NCBI GenBank assembly: GCA_002633005.1
Contig: NMRA01000282.1
Span: forward strand, 36,547 to 100,546
DNA length: 64,000 nucleotides
Source: Phoronis australis
Taxonomy: Eukaryota; Phoronida; Phoronidae
Reading direction: 5' to 3'
Below, in pieces: positions 13,835 through 25,755 of the stretch. The notes beneath the pieces were generated by a model. The model was not told where the DNA came from and ran no database searches. It saw only the letters and a list, made by a program, of their open reading frames with translations. Numbering within the stretch: the first letter of the stretch is position 1; every line of letters starts with the position of its first letter. The position numbers and the translations under genes were made by a program.

Positions 13835-13968
13835 CCAAGAACATTTCCGGTGGTGTTGACGACGTTTCGTGGCCCAAAAAGTGGATAAACCGTAACAGGT
13901 CGAGTCAAAAGGTCGGGCCCATCAGCCTCGACTAATGAGGAACACGCCAAGGTTTGGGTGCCACGTAA

Positions 13969-13974
13969 AATAAA
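13969..13974 (+). terminator. Candidate Hedgehog polyadenylation signal (AATAAA)
   Basis: An AATAAA hexamer lies about 135 bp after the Hedgehog stop codon. AT-rich sequence makes chance matches common, so this is only a candidate 3' end. Confidence 0.35.
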
Positions 13975-14435
13975 AAGATGAATGCCAAAACTGACAGACA
14001 TGTCACATAGCAATGGACTCGTGTTAAAGTACTGAAAATGAACAAATACGACAAAAAACTCGAAGCTTGGGCCAAGCAAAGACTGATGGTGATGCAGTAA
14101 CGGTGACAGCTCGTTCGGACAAGTCTTCGGACGGAATCGAGGAAATCGTCCATGTTCAAAATACCTGAATATTTCGAGTATGCTTAGCTCAACAAAATTA
14201 ACGAAGGAAACACTTCACTTAATGTCTTTTATTGTTATTACAACACATTTATAAAACAGCGACCAGTGGAATCAGCACAAAAGCACTAAAAAGTCTTTTG
14301 ACATCGCAGTGTCTCACTAGTGCCATATACAGCGCCACTCTTGAGCAATACAACGGTATGGTAGCCATTTTTTCTGTAAAACTTGGAGTTTACGTTCCTA
14401 ATTTCAACCCTTTACACAAAGAACATGGCGGCGCA

Positions 14436-14575
14436 CCATAGGGGGGCTGGGAGGCTATAGGCCCCACTTTTTTCAGTGCTGTGCTGCCTAGGGTCCATAG
14501 TGATACACCACAGGGGGGCTGGGGGGGGGGGGCTTTAGCACCCCACCTTTTTCAGTGCTGCGCCGCCCATGAAGA
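14436..14575. repeat. G-run/C-run tandem-pair repeat, copy 2
   Basis: Same family and orientation as 10690-10835: two tandem units with a G run, a C run and TTTTTCAGTGCTGCGCCGCC. The two copies bracket the Hedgehog Hog exon. Confidence 0.7.
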
Positions 14576-15061
14576 AGAGCGCAGAACATGGTTCAAAACA
14601 AGACCGACTTGCTCTATACCAGCCGCGAACTTCACCTGCGATTTTGACTTGTGACTAAATTTTAGTATCGAAACCAATGCTTTTAAGTTCTACCACAATA
14701 CTAGGTGAATTACGATTTATTATTTGCTGAAATGACTGTTTCAACATTAGGGAGGACATACATATCAGAAACGCGGGAATATTACGACAAAGAAAGAACA
14801 ACTGCTAGATGTGCTATAGCAGAAACTTAGTATTACCGCTGAAGAGGTTTGTCTACACATTGCCTGGTTGTCTCCTATTCAGCGAAATTTATCACCAATA
14901 AATTACATGTGAAGGAGGATTCTGGTGAGAGTGTGAACTGAACGAAAGAAGTGCTTAATGCAACGCATTTGAGAGTGTATATATTTTTTGTCTGAAAAGA
15001 ATAATTTATTATTATAATGATCACTTTCTACTTAATATACCTTTAAGAATGGTATCTTAAA

Positions 15062-15064
<3 letters not shown>

Positions 15065-15099
<35 letters not shown>
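15065..15099. repeat. (AT)n microsatellite
   Basis: About 17 AT dinucleotides in a row, followed about 85 bp downstream by a short TTA repeat (about 15187-15207). Confidence 0.9.
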
Positions 15100-15105
<6 letters not shown>

Positions 15106-15675
15106 CTCAGTGTTCAAGCAAACCTTGCTGGGAAGCAAAACTGAGAACAGGCCTCTATTTATAGTTTTTCAGTGAATGTGTATTTTAATTATTATTATTA
15201 TTATTATATAATAATATGGGTAGAATATCATTAATATTAGAAACGGCTCTTCGTCATTCCAGTAAACTATTACTATTTTGTATTTCAAACTGATATTAAT
15301 CTACTTGTAAAAAGCAGCAGTTGCAAATAAATGTTTTCATATAAAACTAGTGGCTCTTATAGTATTGTTATTCAACATTACTTTTTCAGGAAACACATTT
15401 TAATGTTTACCTCCAACAAGTTTGAAACCCACAGAAACAGCCAAACTGTTGTGAAACTAGTACAGGAACATCTATCCTTTGAACACAAGATGTTGCCTCT
15501 TTACAATACATGCGATTTACCAACTTTACACCAGGTGGCACCAGCAAGAAAACCCACAGATTAGGAACTATAACTGACAAATTCAACTGCATTGCTTCTA
15601 TTGAACACATTTTACAGTGTGCACAGGAAAGCCCATGGTAGTCTTCAACCAAAAGCAAAGAATTAATATTTTCAG

Positions 15676-16092
15676 TCACCTGTTATCAAACTGGTGTAAA
15701 ACTGTTCTTGCACTCTCTGACAATTCATCAGCACTCAAGTTTAGCACTACAAAGTCCGCGCTCTCTTTCATCATGTTTAAAACACTAATGACTCTCTCCA
15801 AATCAAATACCCAGTAGCTAACTTTCCTGTCATGTCCCTTTTCACAATATGACAAAATTTCTCTAAAGTCATGGTGTACGCCTCCTGGATCTTTATTGTC
15901 ACCCTTGCAACCACAACAACCAGGTTTAGGAGGATAAATGGCCAAACCAGGCAAATGGCTGGTGCCACTGTTGAAATTGTCCATACAATGTGAGTCACTT
16001 TCTTTCAAAACTTTTATCCGGTTCTCAGCAATATGTGAAATAAACTGGTAGAACTCTGCATAGTCTATGCCATTGCACGATTTTAAAATGAG
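15676..16092 (-). CDS. JMJD4: JMJD4 coding exon 7 with Cys-rich insertion
   Basis: Acceptor AATTGCAG. It begins LILKSCNGIDYAEFYQFISH, matching the human C-terminal helical region, and ends RTVLHQFDNR then TGA. A segment with YPPKPGCCGCKGDNKDPGG has no counterpart in the human protein as I know it. The reading frame is open through it and no splice sites excise it obviously. Confidence 0.92.
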   Translation of the reverse strand, partial: LILKSCNGIDYAEFYQFISHIAENRIKVLKESDSHCMDNFNSGTSHLPGLAIYPPKPGCCGCKGDNKDPGGVHHDFREILSYCEKGHDRKVSYWVFDLERVISVLNMMKESADFVVLNLSADELSESARTVLHQFDNR

Positions 16093-16421
16093 CTGCAATT
16101 AGAAAATGTGTAGTAAAAATACACAACACAAAAAAGAGAAATGCATTTAATTTTTAAAGCACACCATTTTAAATTATTCATAACTTAAATTCGGTTGCAA
16201 CGTCAAGACAGAATTTTTTTGTTGCTGCTTATGTGGTTTCGTTCAAAGCCTATGCAGTAAAATCTCACCAATTTCGAACAGTTATAATCGTCAAAAACTC
16301 CATTTTGGTTTTTCAAGGGCTTCTAAATATTGTCTGCGGGTATCTCTAGTACAGAGCTGGAACACGGAAAAAGATTAATTTGGTGACAAATACCTGGTGA
16401 GATTTTACATAAATTTTTCGC

Positions 16422-16454
<33 letters not shown>

Positions 16455-19400
16455 TTTATAACAACAGCAAATGCACCCAAGTCAGAAACACCAATGGTAC
16501 CTAGCCACTAATTCTATATTTGAGTCATGGACTTGCAAAGTTGTCAGGATTTAGTCACAACTGAAACGGATTCTTACTATCAAACAATAAGTAGAAATTC
16601 AGCTGCCCTTTTGTGTGCCAAAATTTTGTTGAATTTCAATGTTGCCTAGTTTATTTCGAAAACTTTCGGGGCCTTACGGGCTCAGTATAATTTTGCCAGC
16701 CTTAACCAAAGGGATGATGAGAAAAGTAGGCCGTGTCGCACAAACCAATCGTATGAAAGCACTGACCTACTTAAACAGCACCTAAATATCTCAGAGAAAT
16801 CTGCTCAACTTATTTCTGTTTTTAGTGAAGACAGAAAGCAAAAAAGAGGCATTATTGCTTTGCACTCTCATGACAGCGTTTTCCCATTAAGTGACTTTAC
16901 CAGACCTAGGGGGTTCTGGGCGTGTGATAACATCTAGCTTCTTTGTCAACTGCCAAGCACACTCTTTTGTCTGTTATGATAACAAGCAGGCCAATTATCT
17001 AACAGGCTTATTACAGACCACATGTGAACAGAGTTAAACTCAGAGTGAATTGGTGTACTCGGAAAGAATGGATTGTTGTAACTTCGATTGCAGTTGGGCG
17101 ATTTTGGCGATTCAAAAACTAAGCATGATCACCATTTGACAAAGATTTCAGAAATGCTATTGGTTTATGTTCAAATATGTTATAACTCAACTTTCATTTT
17201 TAACAGCACAGCCCAGTCAGGGTAGATATGATCTTATTGGAGATTAGAGCAATTATCGAACAAAAGATAGCTGGCCCTCCAACCATGAATGCCAGAATGG
17301 GGTTAATCAGTCGTGTAAGATATTGGCTACAGGGGTAAACTTCCCAACTTGTTGTTGGGCTACAGAATCCAACAAGTTGGGAGCAACGGGGAAAACGTCG
17401 TAATGTTAAACAGCGCCTCTTCACTTTTGTAGCAGTTTATAAACAAGGGCACAATTTTGCCATCGGGAAATTACCGTCGTCAATATGACTGCTCATAGGG
17501 GGTCAATAGAGGCATTACGTGCTCCCTAAAGTATCATACCTGACATTGTTGAGTCCAACCTTCCATACCCTGGCAGTCTGCAATCTCCCGTTGAACATCC
17601 TGCAGACTCTGCTCCAGGAAGTGCCAGGCGATGTCAATATTACATCCATTCAACCAGTTATGGTTTATGGAAATGGTGTCCTCCTGAACAAATAATGTCT
17701 ATGTTGAAGCAGTGTTTCAGTTTCAAATTCGTGTGGGATCTTAAATAATAAAATTGCAAGGGGTCTGGTACAAAGTCTACCAGACATGCACAAGCCCTTC
17801 AAGTGGGACTAATGCACTGATCATCTTTGTTGTGTGCAAAGTTTTATCGTTTCGAGCAATTTATTTGCCCGTGTGCCGCCCTTTTCCATTATTTATTTAC
17901 GTGTTGTGAGGAATGCGTTTAAAAATCATCTTCTGAATTATTTTGCCAAGTGGTTCAAAAACGATGCTGGAAAAAGTAAGGAAAGAGTAGAATTTGTAGA
18001 AAAGTAAGAGCACCGTTATACTGTTAAACAATGAACATATGTTAGCAATGTTTATGAACTTCATTTATTAGTAAATTTATTTGCTCTCTTGAATCTCAGA
18101 TCAAATAAAAATCTATATAATTTCAAACCAGTCTTCTTTATAATGTTTGATACAGCAGCACAACCTGCAAACATTTTATGCTTTATTAATACATAATTTT
18201 ACAAAACGAGCTGAGGAGCTTGAGACCTGACTCAAGGGTCTAGCGGTGTGCCCCAGTGAGTCCCAAACCCATGACCTTGAGTACTGGAAATGGACACTTA
18301 TCACACTAGGCCATACTGCCTCTACAAATCTACAGATTGTAGAGACTGTAAAAGTATATATTTTCTGAAATTAGAAACTCTGCAGGAATTTGAATTCTGA
18401 CATTATACCAATATCTCACTAATTTTGTTGTGTAAAATGTAGCAAACAGAAAGCGTACATTCATAGAAAACAACACTATCAAAAAACATGGTCAAATTTC
18501 ATTTGATGTAAAAAAGAAAACAAAATCTCAAAAACACTACTGCGGTTTTCTAAAAGACCATTTTGTTTTCAAAAAAGGTAAGTCTTATTTTTGAAAGCCT
18601 TTCATGATGCAAAACTGAAACATTTTAAAAATAAACTCAAACAGTTCTGTACACAAATTGTGGCATGTGAAAGTTTCATGAATATTTGATAAGCCATTTC
18701 TGAGATATAACGTTCCAAAGTTAGTCTCTCACAAGGGATAAATTACTGTTAGTCTGTGCAAAGAAAAAGAACCTCACTGGAATATTTAATAAACTACAGT
18801 TATCACAATTAGTGCATCTAGACATTGCACCACTTTTCTGCTTAATTTCACTCACAAGATTCCAAACTTGGTGAAACCAACCACTGGGGACAAAAATGAC
18901 CTCTCCTGCCTCCTGAATAACCTCAATTATGTGGACACCAGGTGGCACTTTTTCATCATGTAACATACTGGAAAGGTCAAAGGGCAGGTTGCCGTGCGAG
19001 TCGTTCAAAAGCTTTTCTTGCCCTGTAACAAATGGCAAATAAAAACTTGAAGACAGATCACTGTGCATATGGGTAGCCCAGTGTGTCCTCAGTGTGGTAA
19101 TGACGCTGAAACCCCCTTAACACTAGATAGAGTCTTGCCCACCTTCTTATAGGCTAAGATGCAAGCTCCTAAATGACAGATTACATCCCTTCAGCATATA
19201 GTGGATGGAATAATATTATGTTTGTCTATTTCCATAAAAAATAGACTGACTTGAAAACCTCTTTCACAAAGAAACTCTAAATTGATAACAAGGCTCCCGT
19301 GAGTTTTAGCTCAGGTGTTTTGTGTAACGGGCCCAACCATTGCGCCTGAGCATGTCTGATGCACCACAAAAGACACCAGACTGCCTGTGCTATGTTTTTA

Positions 19401-22400
19401 CGTGACAGTACAACATAAATTCATACTCTTCTGGGATTTGATCAACAATAAACTTCAAGCCGAGATTTCAGCCTATACATATCTTGCAGTCATCATGTAC
19501 AGTACATTACAAAAGTATTCAAACAAAATAACCCAGAATTCCCCGGACGTAGAGTAGCTAGAACCCTAATTCATAACCAGAGTAGTCTTGCCTCATGTCC
19601 AAGAATGACGAGGAATTAACAGCAATGTTAGAAAGATGGATATTAGCTTAAAGCCATTTTGTAATTGTAATTTTGCCTCCCTAATATTTATTACCAGTAA
19701 TGTTGCTATTTAGCCGTCATGGCATTTGTCTAATAACTTTTTTGTCTTGAGTTGTACTGTGCTTGCCAACCTGTATGTACATATCCACATAAATCATAAA
19801 TGTACTTTAGTTGAAAATCAATGAAATTTACCTCAAGTTCATAAATGAAGGGACATTTCCTTCATCCTCAGTAAGTACATAATACGCAAATTATAAACCA
19901 GGCACGCGTTCTGTAGATGCAAGAAGTTTGTGTGAATGAAAGATTTCGCAACATGTCACCACCCAGTGAAAGCGAAGTCCGTAACCACACTAGCTTTACT
20001 CGCGAGATTCTTTCATCTACGGAATGTTACCCAACAACAAAAAGACATTCAAACCTTTCCATAACAAGACAGAAAATTTTCAAAAAACCATGCATAGTGC
20101 CAGAGTGAAGAACAGGGCAAGAAAGCCATCAACTTCAATAGGGAAGGATAACCCTTCTGAAATTTGACAGCTTCATGTCAATGCGTGGTGAACTGCCAAT
20201 GATCTCAAGGATAAATAATGACGTACCTGGTGGAACCAAGACCCACTTCTTTCGACCACAGATATTGGCAGACCAACTGTAAGAACGAAAAACGTCAGCG
20301 TGGAAAGGTGTCCTGGAAAAGATAAAAGGCACTGATAATCAACCTATTGCAAAATCTGTTGTTGGAATACCTGTGATAATGGTTAAATTTAAAAAATTGA
20401 TTTAAGAAGAGAAAAGGAATTTTTCTTCAAAGATGGGAGCTTGTCCCAAATTTTAGAAAATTCGCCTCAGTTACAATGCAATTACAGATGAACCAAACAA
20501 AATCTAACAAGATTCCTCAAATTTGGTTTTAAATGAAAAATCAATTAATTTTTGATTTCTCGAACTTTTGCAAATGCTCAAAATTTTAATGAATCTCATT
20601 TAACTCATTCCTTCCTGATCCCCCCTTATGGCGTGACTGTTTATTTTCACTCAGGGCCTGATGCCGTCTGGAGGCGTTATCTAAGAATGTATCTCACAGG
20701 GGGATCACGCCTTCAGGAGGGATAGAAGGCAGCAAGTTATTGGTTTAAGTTTAAATATATCTAGGGTATTCCCAGTTTTCTATCCAATGAGGATTGAGAC
20801 ACCATACTCTGTGTTAACTTCTTGTTTGTGAAGTTAATGCCTATTGGCTGTTATTTCTGGAATTTAGAACCATTTATCAATTCAAGGAAAAACCAGGAAG
20901 CGTGTTATCTTTGTAGTGGTTGTTGTGGTAACTTTTGAAAGGTTATAAAGATATTCCTCCCTGAAATATAGTATGTTTGTTTGATTTGAAGACTAGAATG
21001 AAGTTAATTGCCCTGAATTGTAGCCTAATTGGTGTTACATAACACTGCTGTCACCACTTAATCATCTGCTAGGGTGCTCCTGTTTATTTTATTTGAACTG
21101 ACCAGAAACAATAACAAAATGTTCAATTACTAGGAACATTCTACTCTGTGACTAGCACTGTGCACACACTCACTTGAAATTGCTGCTTTCTCACAGTTCT
21201 TGAAGTTTTTATTATGGAGGATAGTGTGGATACTGATGACACTCAGGTCACATTTAGATATTGACTTCAGTGATTATGGATATGAAAGTGTGGATACTGA
21301 TGACATTGGTCACATTTAGACATTGACTTCAGTGATTATGGATATGATAGTGTGGATACTGATGGCACTGAGTGGTCAGATTTAGATACAGATTTCAGTG
21401 ATCTAGTTTATGATGAGGATATGCTACACAGAAAACTTTCTTGACATGTTTTCTGGAAATTTAAATGGATTATTTGTAAACAAACGTCTTTATTTCTGGA
21501 AAACAAAAAGTAAAACTACTTGTTCAACCCTTTATTGATATTGAACTTGGATAAATTTTACATGAAGCTCATTTACTCAAGATGTATTGCTGAAAATTTG
21601 GTAAGTATATGTTTACTAATGACTGAGTGATGAGGTTTTAATTATGTGCAGTGCTTGTGACCTAGTTCTGAGTGAAATACCCTCGACTTCAAGGGGGTAG
21701 ACATTCCACAGCTCAGCCAGGCCACTAAGCAATTTATTCCATATGGTGCTCAGGGTCGAATGAGTTAAAGAAAGTTGTAAAGTACATTTATAATGCAAGC
21801 AAACAATAAGTTAATTTTCAATACTTGTTCCATATCATAAAATTAACAAGATGAGGTTTCACCCTTATCCAACGCCAAGTCAGATACCTAAGTTGAATTG
21901 TTCTAGTGCTGACATTCACGAATCAAACTTTTTCAAATTTAATTCGAACTCAACGCTTACTTGTACATTCATTTCTCTGCCTGTTTTATTTTGCAAGCAT
22001 GTGACAGTTATTTATCAAAAAAGACCTACATTTGACATGGATGGAATTTAAAGCAGACGTGTCATCCCCAAATGCATTCGAACATGGTGCTGAACTGTAT
22101 TTGAAAAAGTCTGAGCCATGTTTGAAATTTTTGAGTCAGAGGCACATTTTAAAAGTGCAATTTTTCCTGCTTTACAAGATAAACGGTCCATATAGTCTTG
22201 TTTTTAGTCCCACATACTTTATTTGTTTGCTCTTTAATGATCGTGACATGCTGGTCAATTGAAAATAATATCTACTGCACAGTAATTTTCAGGCGGACTT
22301 TGATAAAACACTGCCAGGCTCTAGCAAGCTTAGATATTGAACCATCTTGCCAGAACTATTTGGGAGAACTTTTGTCACTGCAGTAAAGTAGTGTTGGTTT

Positions 22401-25400
22401 AGAACTCTTGTCGGGTTTTAATATAATGTTATTACACCTAACCACTAATTTATGTTAATATAATGGACTTGAGCAGCAAGTTGTCACAACTTTGACAGTG
22501 TGGGAGGAGAATGCATGTTGATAAAGCATAACGATTCAGTAAGAACTGAAACCGATTCTGGTAAAAATAAATGGAAATTTTGTCATGGATTTGTGCACCA
22601 AAATTGTGTCCAATTTCAACATTTATTTAAAACACTGCTGTATGTAGCTGACTGTCTGAATTAGCAGAAAGTAAGATTAGGGTGCGAAAAAAGATCCACA
22701 GTTTGTGTCATGCTCCAATAACCCTCATACCCTGTTGGCACCGAGGTGGTAATAACTTTGATAACTGGTTTTACAAGAAGCAGTAGCTTGGTTATAACCC
22801 TCTACGAGAATGGTTTAGCAAGAGGTTACAACGATTGTAACTTGGTATGAAAACATAAGGTGCAAAAGTTGTAACTCAGATGGGGGCGCTGCAGTCAAAT
22901 CTCGATGGAAACAATGGCTGCCGAAGCACTAACTGGGGTGAGTCAGAAAGAGATAGCACTGACGATTAGCAACAAAAACCTCAAACTGTAGTCACAATTC
23001 TAACTGAAAGACGTGCAAATGGTAGCTATTACAAAACATTTGTTACAAATGGGTTTAGTTGGTCTGATTAAAGAGTTGTATATAGAAAGCTTGCTATTCC
23101 TTAAGAGCATTTATTAATTTGTTACCAAAACTGACCCGCTCCTAATACCAACCACGTTCCTTTTGGACCCATGTAAACAAATCTGTAGTCATCTCCTGAG
23201 TCCGTTCCTTCTAACCAGAATTCATTCAGCCAGTCTGACTGAAAATAAACCGGAGTGTTGTAGGCTTCGTAGTCTGGGAACATTCTGGAACATCAAAGAC
23301 GAGCGTTTGGTTTAACAATTGAGGTGATACGATTCCTCCCACAATTTTGAAGTTGATAAAGCTTATAACGGAAACCAATTGAAACTGATAATTGACAGCA
23401 CAAGCCAAAAGTATTCAGACAAAATGACCCAGAATTCCCTGTCATGATGGCAGAAGCTGAATCAATCATCAGAGTAGTCTTCCTTCATGACGGATAATGA
23501 GGGCAAATGAACAGGAAAATTAGTAAGGTGGCTAAAGACATTCTGTGCTTAGAATTTTGAACCCCTGTACTAGTTATTACTAGCCATTTTTACTGTTAAC
23601 GGAATTAGCCATCAAACTTTCAGGCCATCAAACCGACATCAATCTAAAAATACTGAATTGATATCAAGGCCCAAAATGCAAAGAATTATAAGAATAAAAC
23701 TTCTTACAATTGCCCTATCATACAAATGACAAGTTCCCTATTCTGTGCCATCTGGTCATATGATGTCACAAAATTAGTCCAACTAAAATCAGTAACTAAC
23801 TGGTGTTACATGTACTACAAAATCAGGAGGCAACAGATATTCTACCGACACAGTTAAATCCAGCATTGCACATAAGAAAAGAGTTGAACAAATGACAGCC
23901 CACGTCAGAGAATGACCATTGCAACTTTGAGCCAGCTTTGCAGTAGTGTGTTCTACTTAGAAGTCTTTCTGATTTCAGGTTGTCAGGCCAGCTTGTATCT
24001 GCCAGTGGGTGGGTGTATTCTCAGAAGATGCTGGTATTAAGGTTGCATAGGACCCTAGAAAAATCTCCATTTGGCTAACTTTGGAACCTCATATCTCAGA
24101 AATGGCTGATCGTATCCATGTGAAACAGTCAGATGCTATGATTTATGCACTGTTCTCTAAAACGCTGTTAGGAATTGTTTTCAGAATGTCCCACTTTTAC
24201 ATGTCTTGAGGGGCTATAAAAAATACGACTTTAATGATTTTCAAGAAAAAGTTCAAAAGCTGCATAAAACAAAATGATAATTTAGAAAATTGAACAGCAT
24301 TTTGAGATTTCATCTTAAACAATCACATCAAATGAAATTTGGTCATACTGCGGATACTGGTGTTTTACGATCAATATCAATGTAACTTTCTTTTCACTAA
24401 ATTTTACCAAAAACAGACATGATCACGCGACCTAATTACTGCAGGCATATCTGATAAAAAGCCTGAATTTAAATCCAACAGGCTTTCCCGTTTCAGAAAA
24501 TAGTTACTTTATACTATTACTGACTAAAATTTATAGTTTAGTATATATTTGGCAATATGTGTCTAAATAACAATACTGGGTACACAAACTTGAGAAAATG
24601 CCAATCTTTGAGGTAGAGACAGTCCATGTCCAAAGGGTAGCCCTTCTGTTGATAGTCTCTCCAATACTGTAGGTATTCACACAACAACATCTCCTGCTTG
24701 CAGTGTGATCTATGCTGCTCAGTACTACAGTCAGCCACTGGCACGCTGGCTTGGCCTGAAATCAAAGTTACGGTCTATGAATTTGGCTTGGCCTGAAATC
24801 AAAGTTATGGACTATGAATCCATACACTCATTATTGACAATATTCAAAAGTCAAAGACAACAAGAAGAAGATGAAAAATAAGAATGTGAATCCACATGAG
24901 AGCACAAACCACACCGGTAGGTTACCATTAAATTATAGCTACAGTAGTGCACACTTGAACTGTGACCGCACTGATGTCTGGTTTGCACACCATGATTTGG
25001 TGGTTCAGCCACCTGATTCGTTACCCAGCCCTGTACAGAAAATGCCACCTACAGAAATTTGTTCTGACACTAAAAGCATAACAAGCCCTGTGGACTTCCT
25101 CTGACAGACTTTGTCACATGCTATAATTGTACAATTATTACAAGCTATCCTCTAAGTGATTAGCCACTCTTCAGATAAAACACCAGCCATTTTGTGGGGT
25201 CTGTGGTTCAAGGAGGGGGTCATTCCCTTGCCAATTTAGCTACCTTTTGAAGGAGTTTTCAAACATGCTCCAAACATTTGAGGTTTAACAAAAGCTACAG
25301 GGCATTGCTTCTCCACATAAAACTATGATGCTACTATTTAGTTGTCAAGTTGAATTCTGAACCAATACACTTTGGGATTTATAAACATTATCACACTCAT

Positions 25401-25755
25401 CCAGTCTTAAATTGCTGCCGATTGAGCTGACAACTCACAGGCAACGCCAGGGCGAAGTTCAGCTTTAAGTGAGTGAGCAGTGTTGATAGGTTAAGGGATG
25501 CAAATTCTTAACACAGATCTCACCAAAGTGTTCTTCAAGGAAATCCAGGTCTGGTTGTCCATCTGCTGTGAGCCAATCTGACCGACTTTTCCACTTGATT
25601 GTGGTCAAAGGAGGAAAAACACATGGCCTATTTGGTAGCATAAAATTGCTGAAGAAGTCATCATAACTGATGTTGTACTTGACATGAGTGACTTCATTAG
25701 CAGATGAATGACAGAGGTGGTCTTCTTGTGAAACTTGTGCATCTTTCTGTGACAT
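15676..25755 (-). CDS. JMJD4: JmjC-domain lysyl hydroxylase JMJD4, complete coding sequence
   Basis: Seven minus-strand coding exons: 25755-25524, 24755-24590, 23284-23153, 20312-20227, 19022-18856, 17683-17540 and 16092-15676. Their phases join without a break into 1344 nt (447 aa). JMJD4 is an Fe(II)/2-oxoglutarate oxygenase; the human enzyme hydroxylates a lysine of translation release factor eRF1. The iron ligands are visible as His181 and Asp183 in SPFHAD-type TPFHADVF, and His256 in SGWFHQVWNL. The CGRKKW lysines fit the 2-oxoglutarate site. Conserved stretches PNRPCVF, CLYLKDWH, TPVYFQSDWLNEFW, HGNLPFDL and DTISINHNWLNG follow the human order. The C-terminal exon carries an extra Cys-rich segment (about residues 342-401). 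The ATG follows an acceptor-like TTGTTAACAG, so an upstream non-coding exon is likely. Confidence 0.95.
16420..16455. repeat. (AAT)n microsatellite in JMJD4 intron 6
   Basis: A run of about 10 ATA/AAT trinucleotides. Confidence 0.9.
17343..17381. repeat. 12-bp-arm hairpin in JMJD4 intron 6
   Basis: CCCAACTTGTTG and its exact reverse complement CAACAAGTTGGG are separated by 15 bases. It resembles the core of a small palindromic repeat, but the outer ends were not found. Confidence 0.6.
17540..17683 (-). CDS. JMJD4: JMJD4 coding exon 6
   Basis: The acceptor TTTGTTCAG precedes EDTISINHNWLNGCNIDIAW. The exon has exactly 48 codons and phase 0 at both ends. It ends QQCQ at CAG|GTATGA. Confidence 0.92.
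18230..18330 (-). repeat. tRNA-derived SINE-like fragment
   Basis: Read on the minus strand, the segment contains TGGCCTAGTGTGATAAGTG (pol III A-box-like) and, about 25 bases on, GGGTTTGGGACTC (degenerate B box), followed by CACTGGGG. No full tRNA cloverleaf forms, so a decayed SINE is more likely than a tRNA gene. Confidence 0.4.
18415..18720 (-). repeat. Dispersed repeat family 2, copy 1 (reverse)
   Basis: In reverse complement it matches 24065-24440 and 36990-37335. Shared landmarks are ATATCTCAGAAATGGCT, GAGATTTTGTTTTC/GAGATTTCATCTT and AAATGAAATTTGACCATG. It lies beside JMJD4 exon 5. Confidence 0.6.
18856..19022 (-). CDS. JMJD4: JMJD4 coding exon 5 (distal His)
   Basis: Acceptor TTGTTACAG. 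It contains NDSHGNLPFDL and AGEVIFVPSGWFHQVWNL, with the third iron ligand. Phase-0 donor CTT|GTGAGT. Confidence 0.93.
19511..19745 (+). repeat. Dispersed repeat family 1, copy 1
   Basis: Begins AAAAGTATTCAAACAAAATA, then ACCCAGAATTCC and CAGAGTAGTCTTGCCTCATG. Copies 2 and 3 are at 23407-23615 and 31610-31826. Non-coding. Confidence 0.7.
20227..20312 (-). CDS. JMJD4: JMJD4 coding exon 4 (HxD iron motif)
   Basis: Acceptor CTTTTCCAG. It reads TPFHADVFRSYSWSANICGR, then KKWVLVPP, and holds the first two iron ligands (His-Ala-Asp). Phase-1 donor CCACCAG|GTACGT. Confidence 0.95.
20610..20725. repeat. Imperfect hairpin in JMJD4 intron 3
   Basis: CCTTCCTGATCCCCCCTTAT then GGCGTGAC is mirrored about 60 bp on by ATCACGCCTTCAGGAGGGAT. 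The arms are imperfect. It is probably a small palindromic mobile-element remnant. Confidence 0.45.
21205..21420 (+). repeat. Three degenerate about 70-bp tandem units
   Basis: The phrase GATAGTGTGGATACTGATG, followed by CACATTTAGA and TTCAGTGATTATGGATATG, recurs three times with changes. The short acidic peptide that can be read (DSVDTDDT) is interrupted by stops. It lies in JMJD4 intron 3. Confidence 0.7.
23153..23284 (-). CDS. JMJD4: JMJD4 coding exon 3
   Basis: Acceptor TGTTCCAG. The exon reads MFPDYEAYNTPVYFQSDWLN, then EFWLEGTDSGDDYRFVYMGP. It ends in phase 2 at ACGTG|GTTGGT, a weaker donor that is required to keep the WTPFHAD frame. Confidence 0.88.
23407..23615 (+). repeat. Dispersed repeat family 1, copy 2
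   Basis: AAAAGTATTCAGACAAAATG, ACCCAGAATTCC, CAGAGTAGTCTTCCTTCATG, then GTACTAGTTATTACTAGCCA and TTTTTACTGTTAACGGAATT. It ends with the same AATTAGCCATC as copy 3. It lies in JMJD4 intron 2. Confidence 0.75.
24065..24440 (+). repeat. Dispersed repeat family 2, copy 2
   Basis: Shares ATATCTCAGAAATGGCTGAT, GGGGCTATAAAAAATA, TGATAATTTAGAA, GAGATTTCATCTT and CATGATCACGCGACCTAATT with the copy at 36990-37335. It lies in JMJD4 intron 2. Confidence 0.75.
24590..24755 (-). CDS. JMJD4: JMJD4 coding exon 2
   Basis: The acceptor GATTTCAG precedes the codon completing Gly, then QASVPVADC. The exon contains MLLCEYLQYW and DCLYLKDWHFL. It ends in phase 2 at CTCAA|GTTTGT. Confidence 0.9.
25524..25755 (-). 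CDS. JMJD4: JMJD4 coding exon 1
   Basis: Starts at ATG (MSQKDAQVSQ) and ends after EEHF plus one base at the donor G|GTGAGA (phase 1). It contains YDDFFSNFMLPNRPCVFPPL, which matches the N-terminal helix and strand of the family. Confidence 0.9.

Larger units (their letters stand above)
13835..15675. other. Hedgehog-JMJD4 convergent intergenic region
   Basis: This is the tail-to-tail interval between the Hedgehog stop and the JMJD4 stop. It holds the second G-run/C-run repeat copy, an AT dinucleotide microsatellite and a TTA-rich tract, and presumably both 3' UTRs. I see no further gene. Confidence 0.6.
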
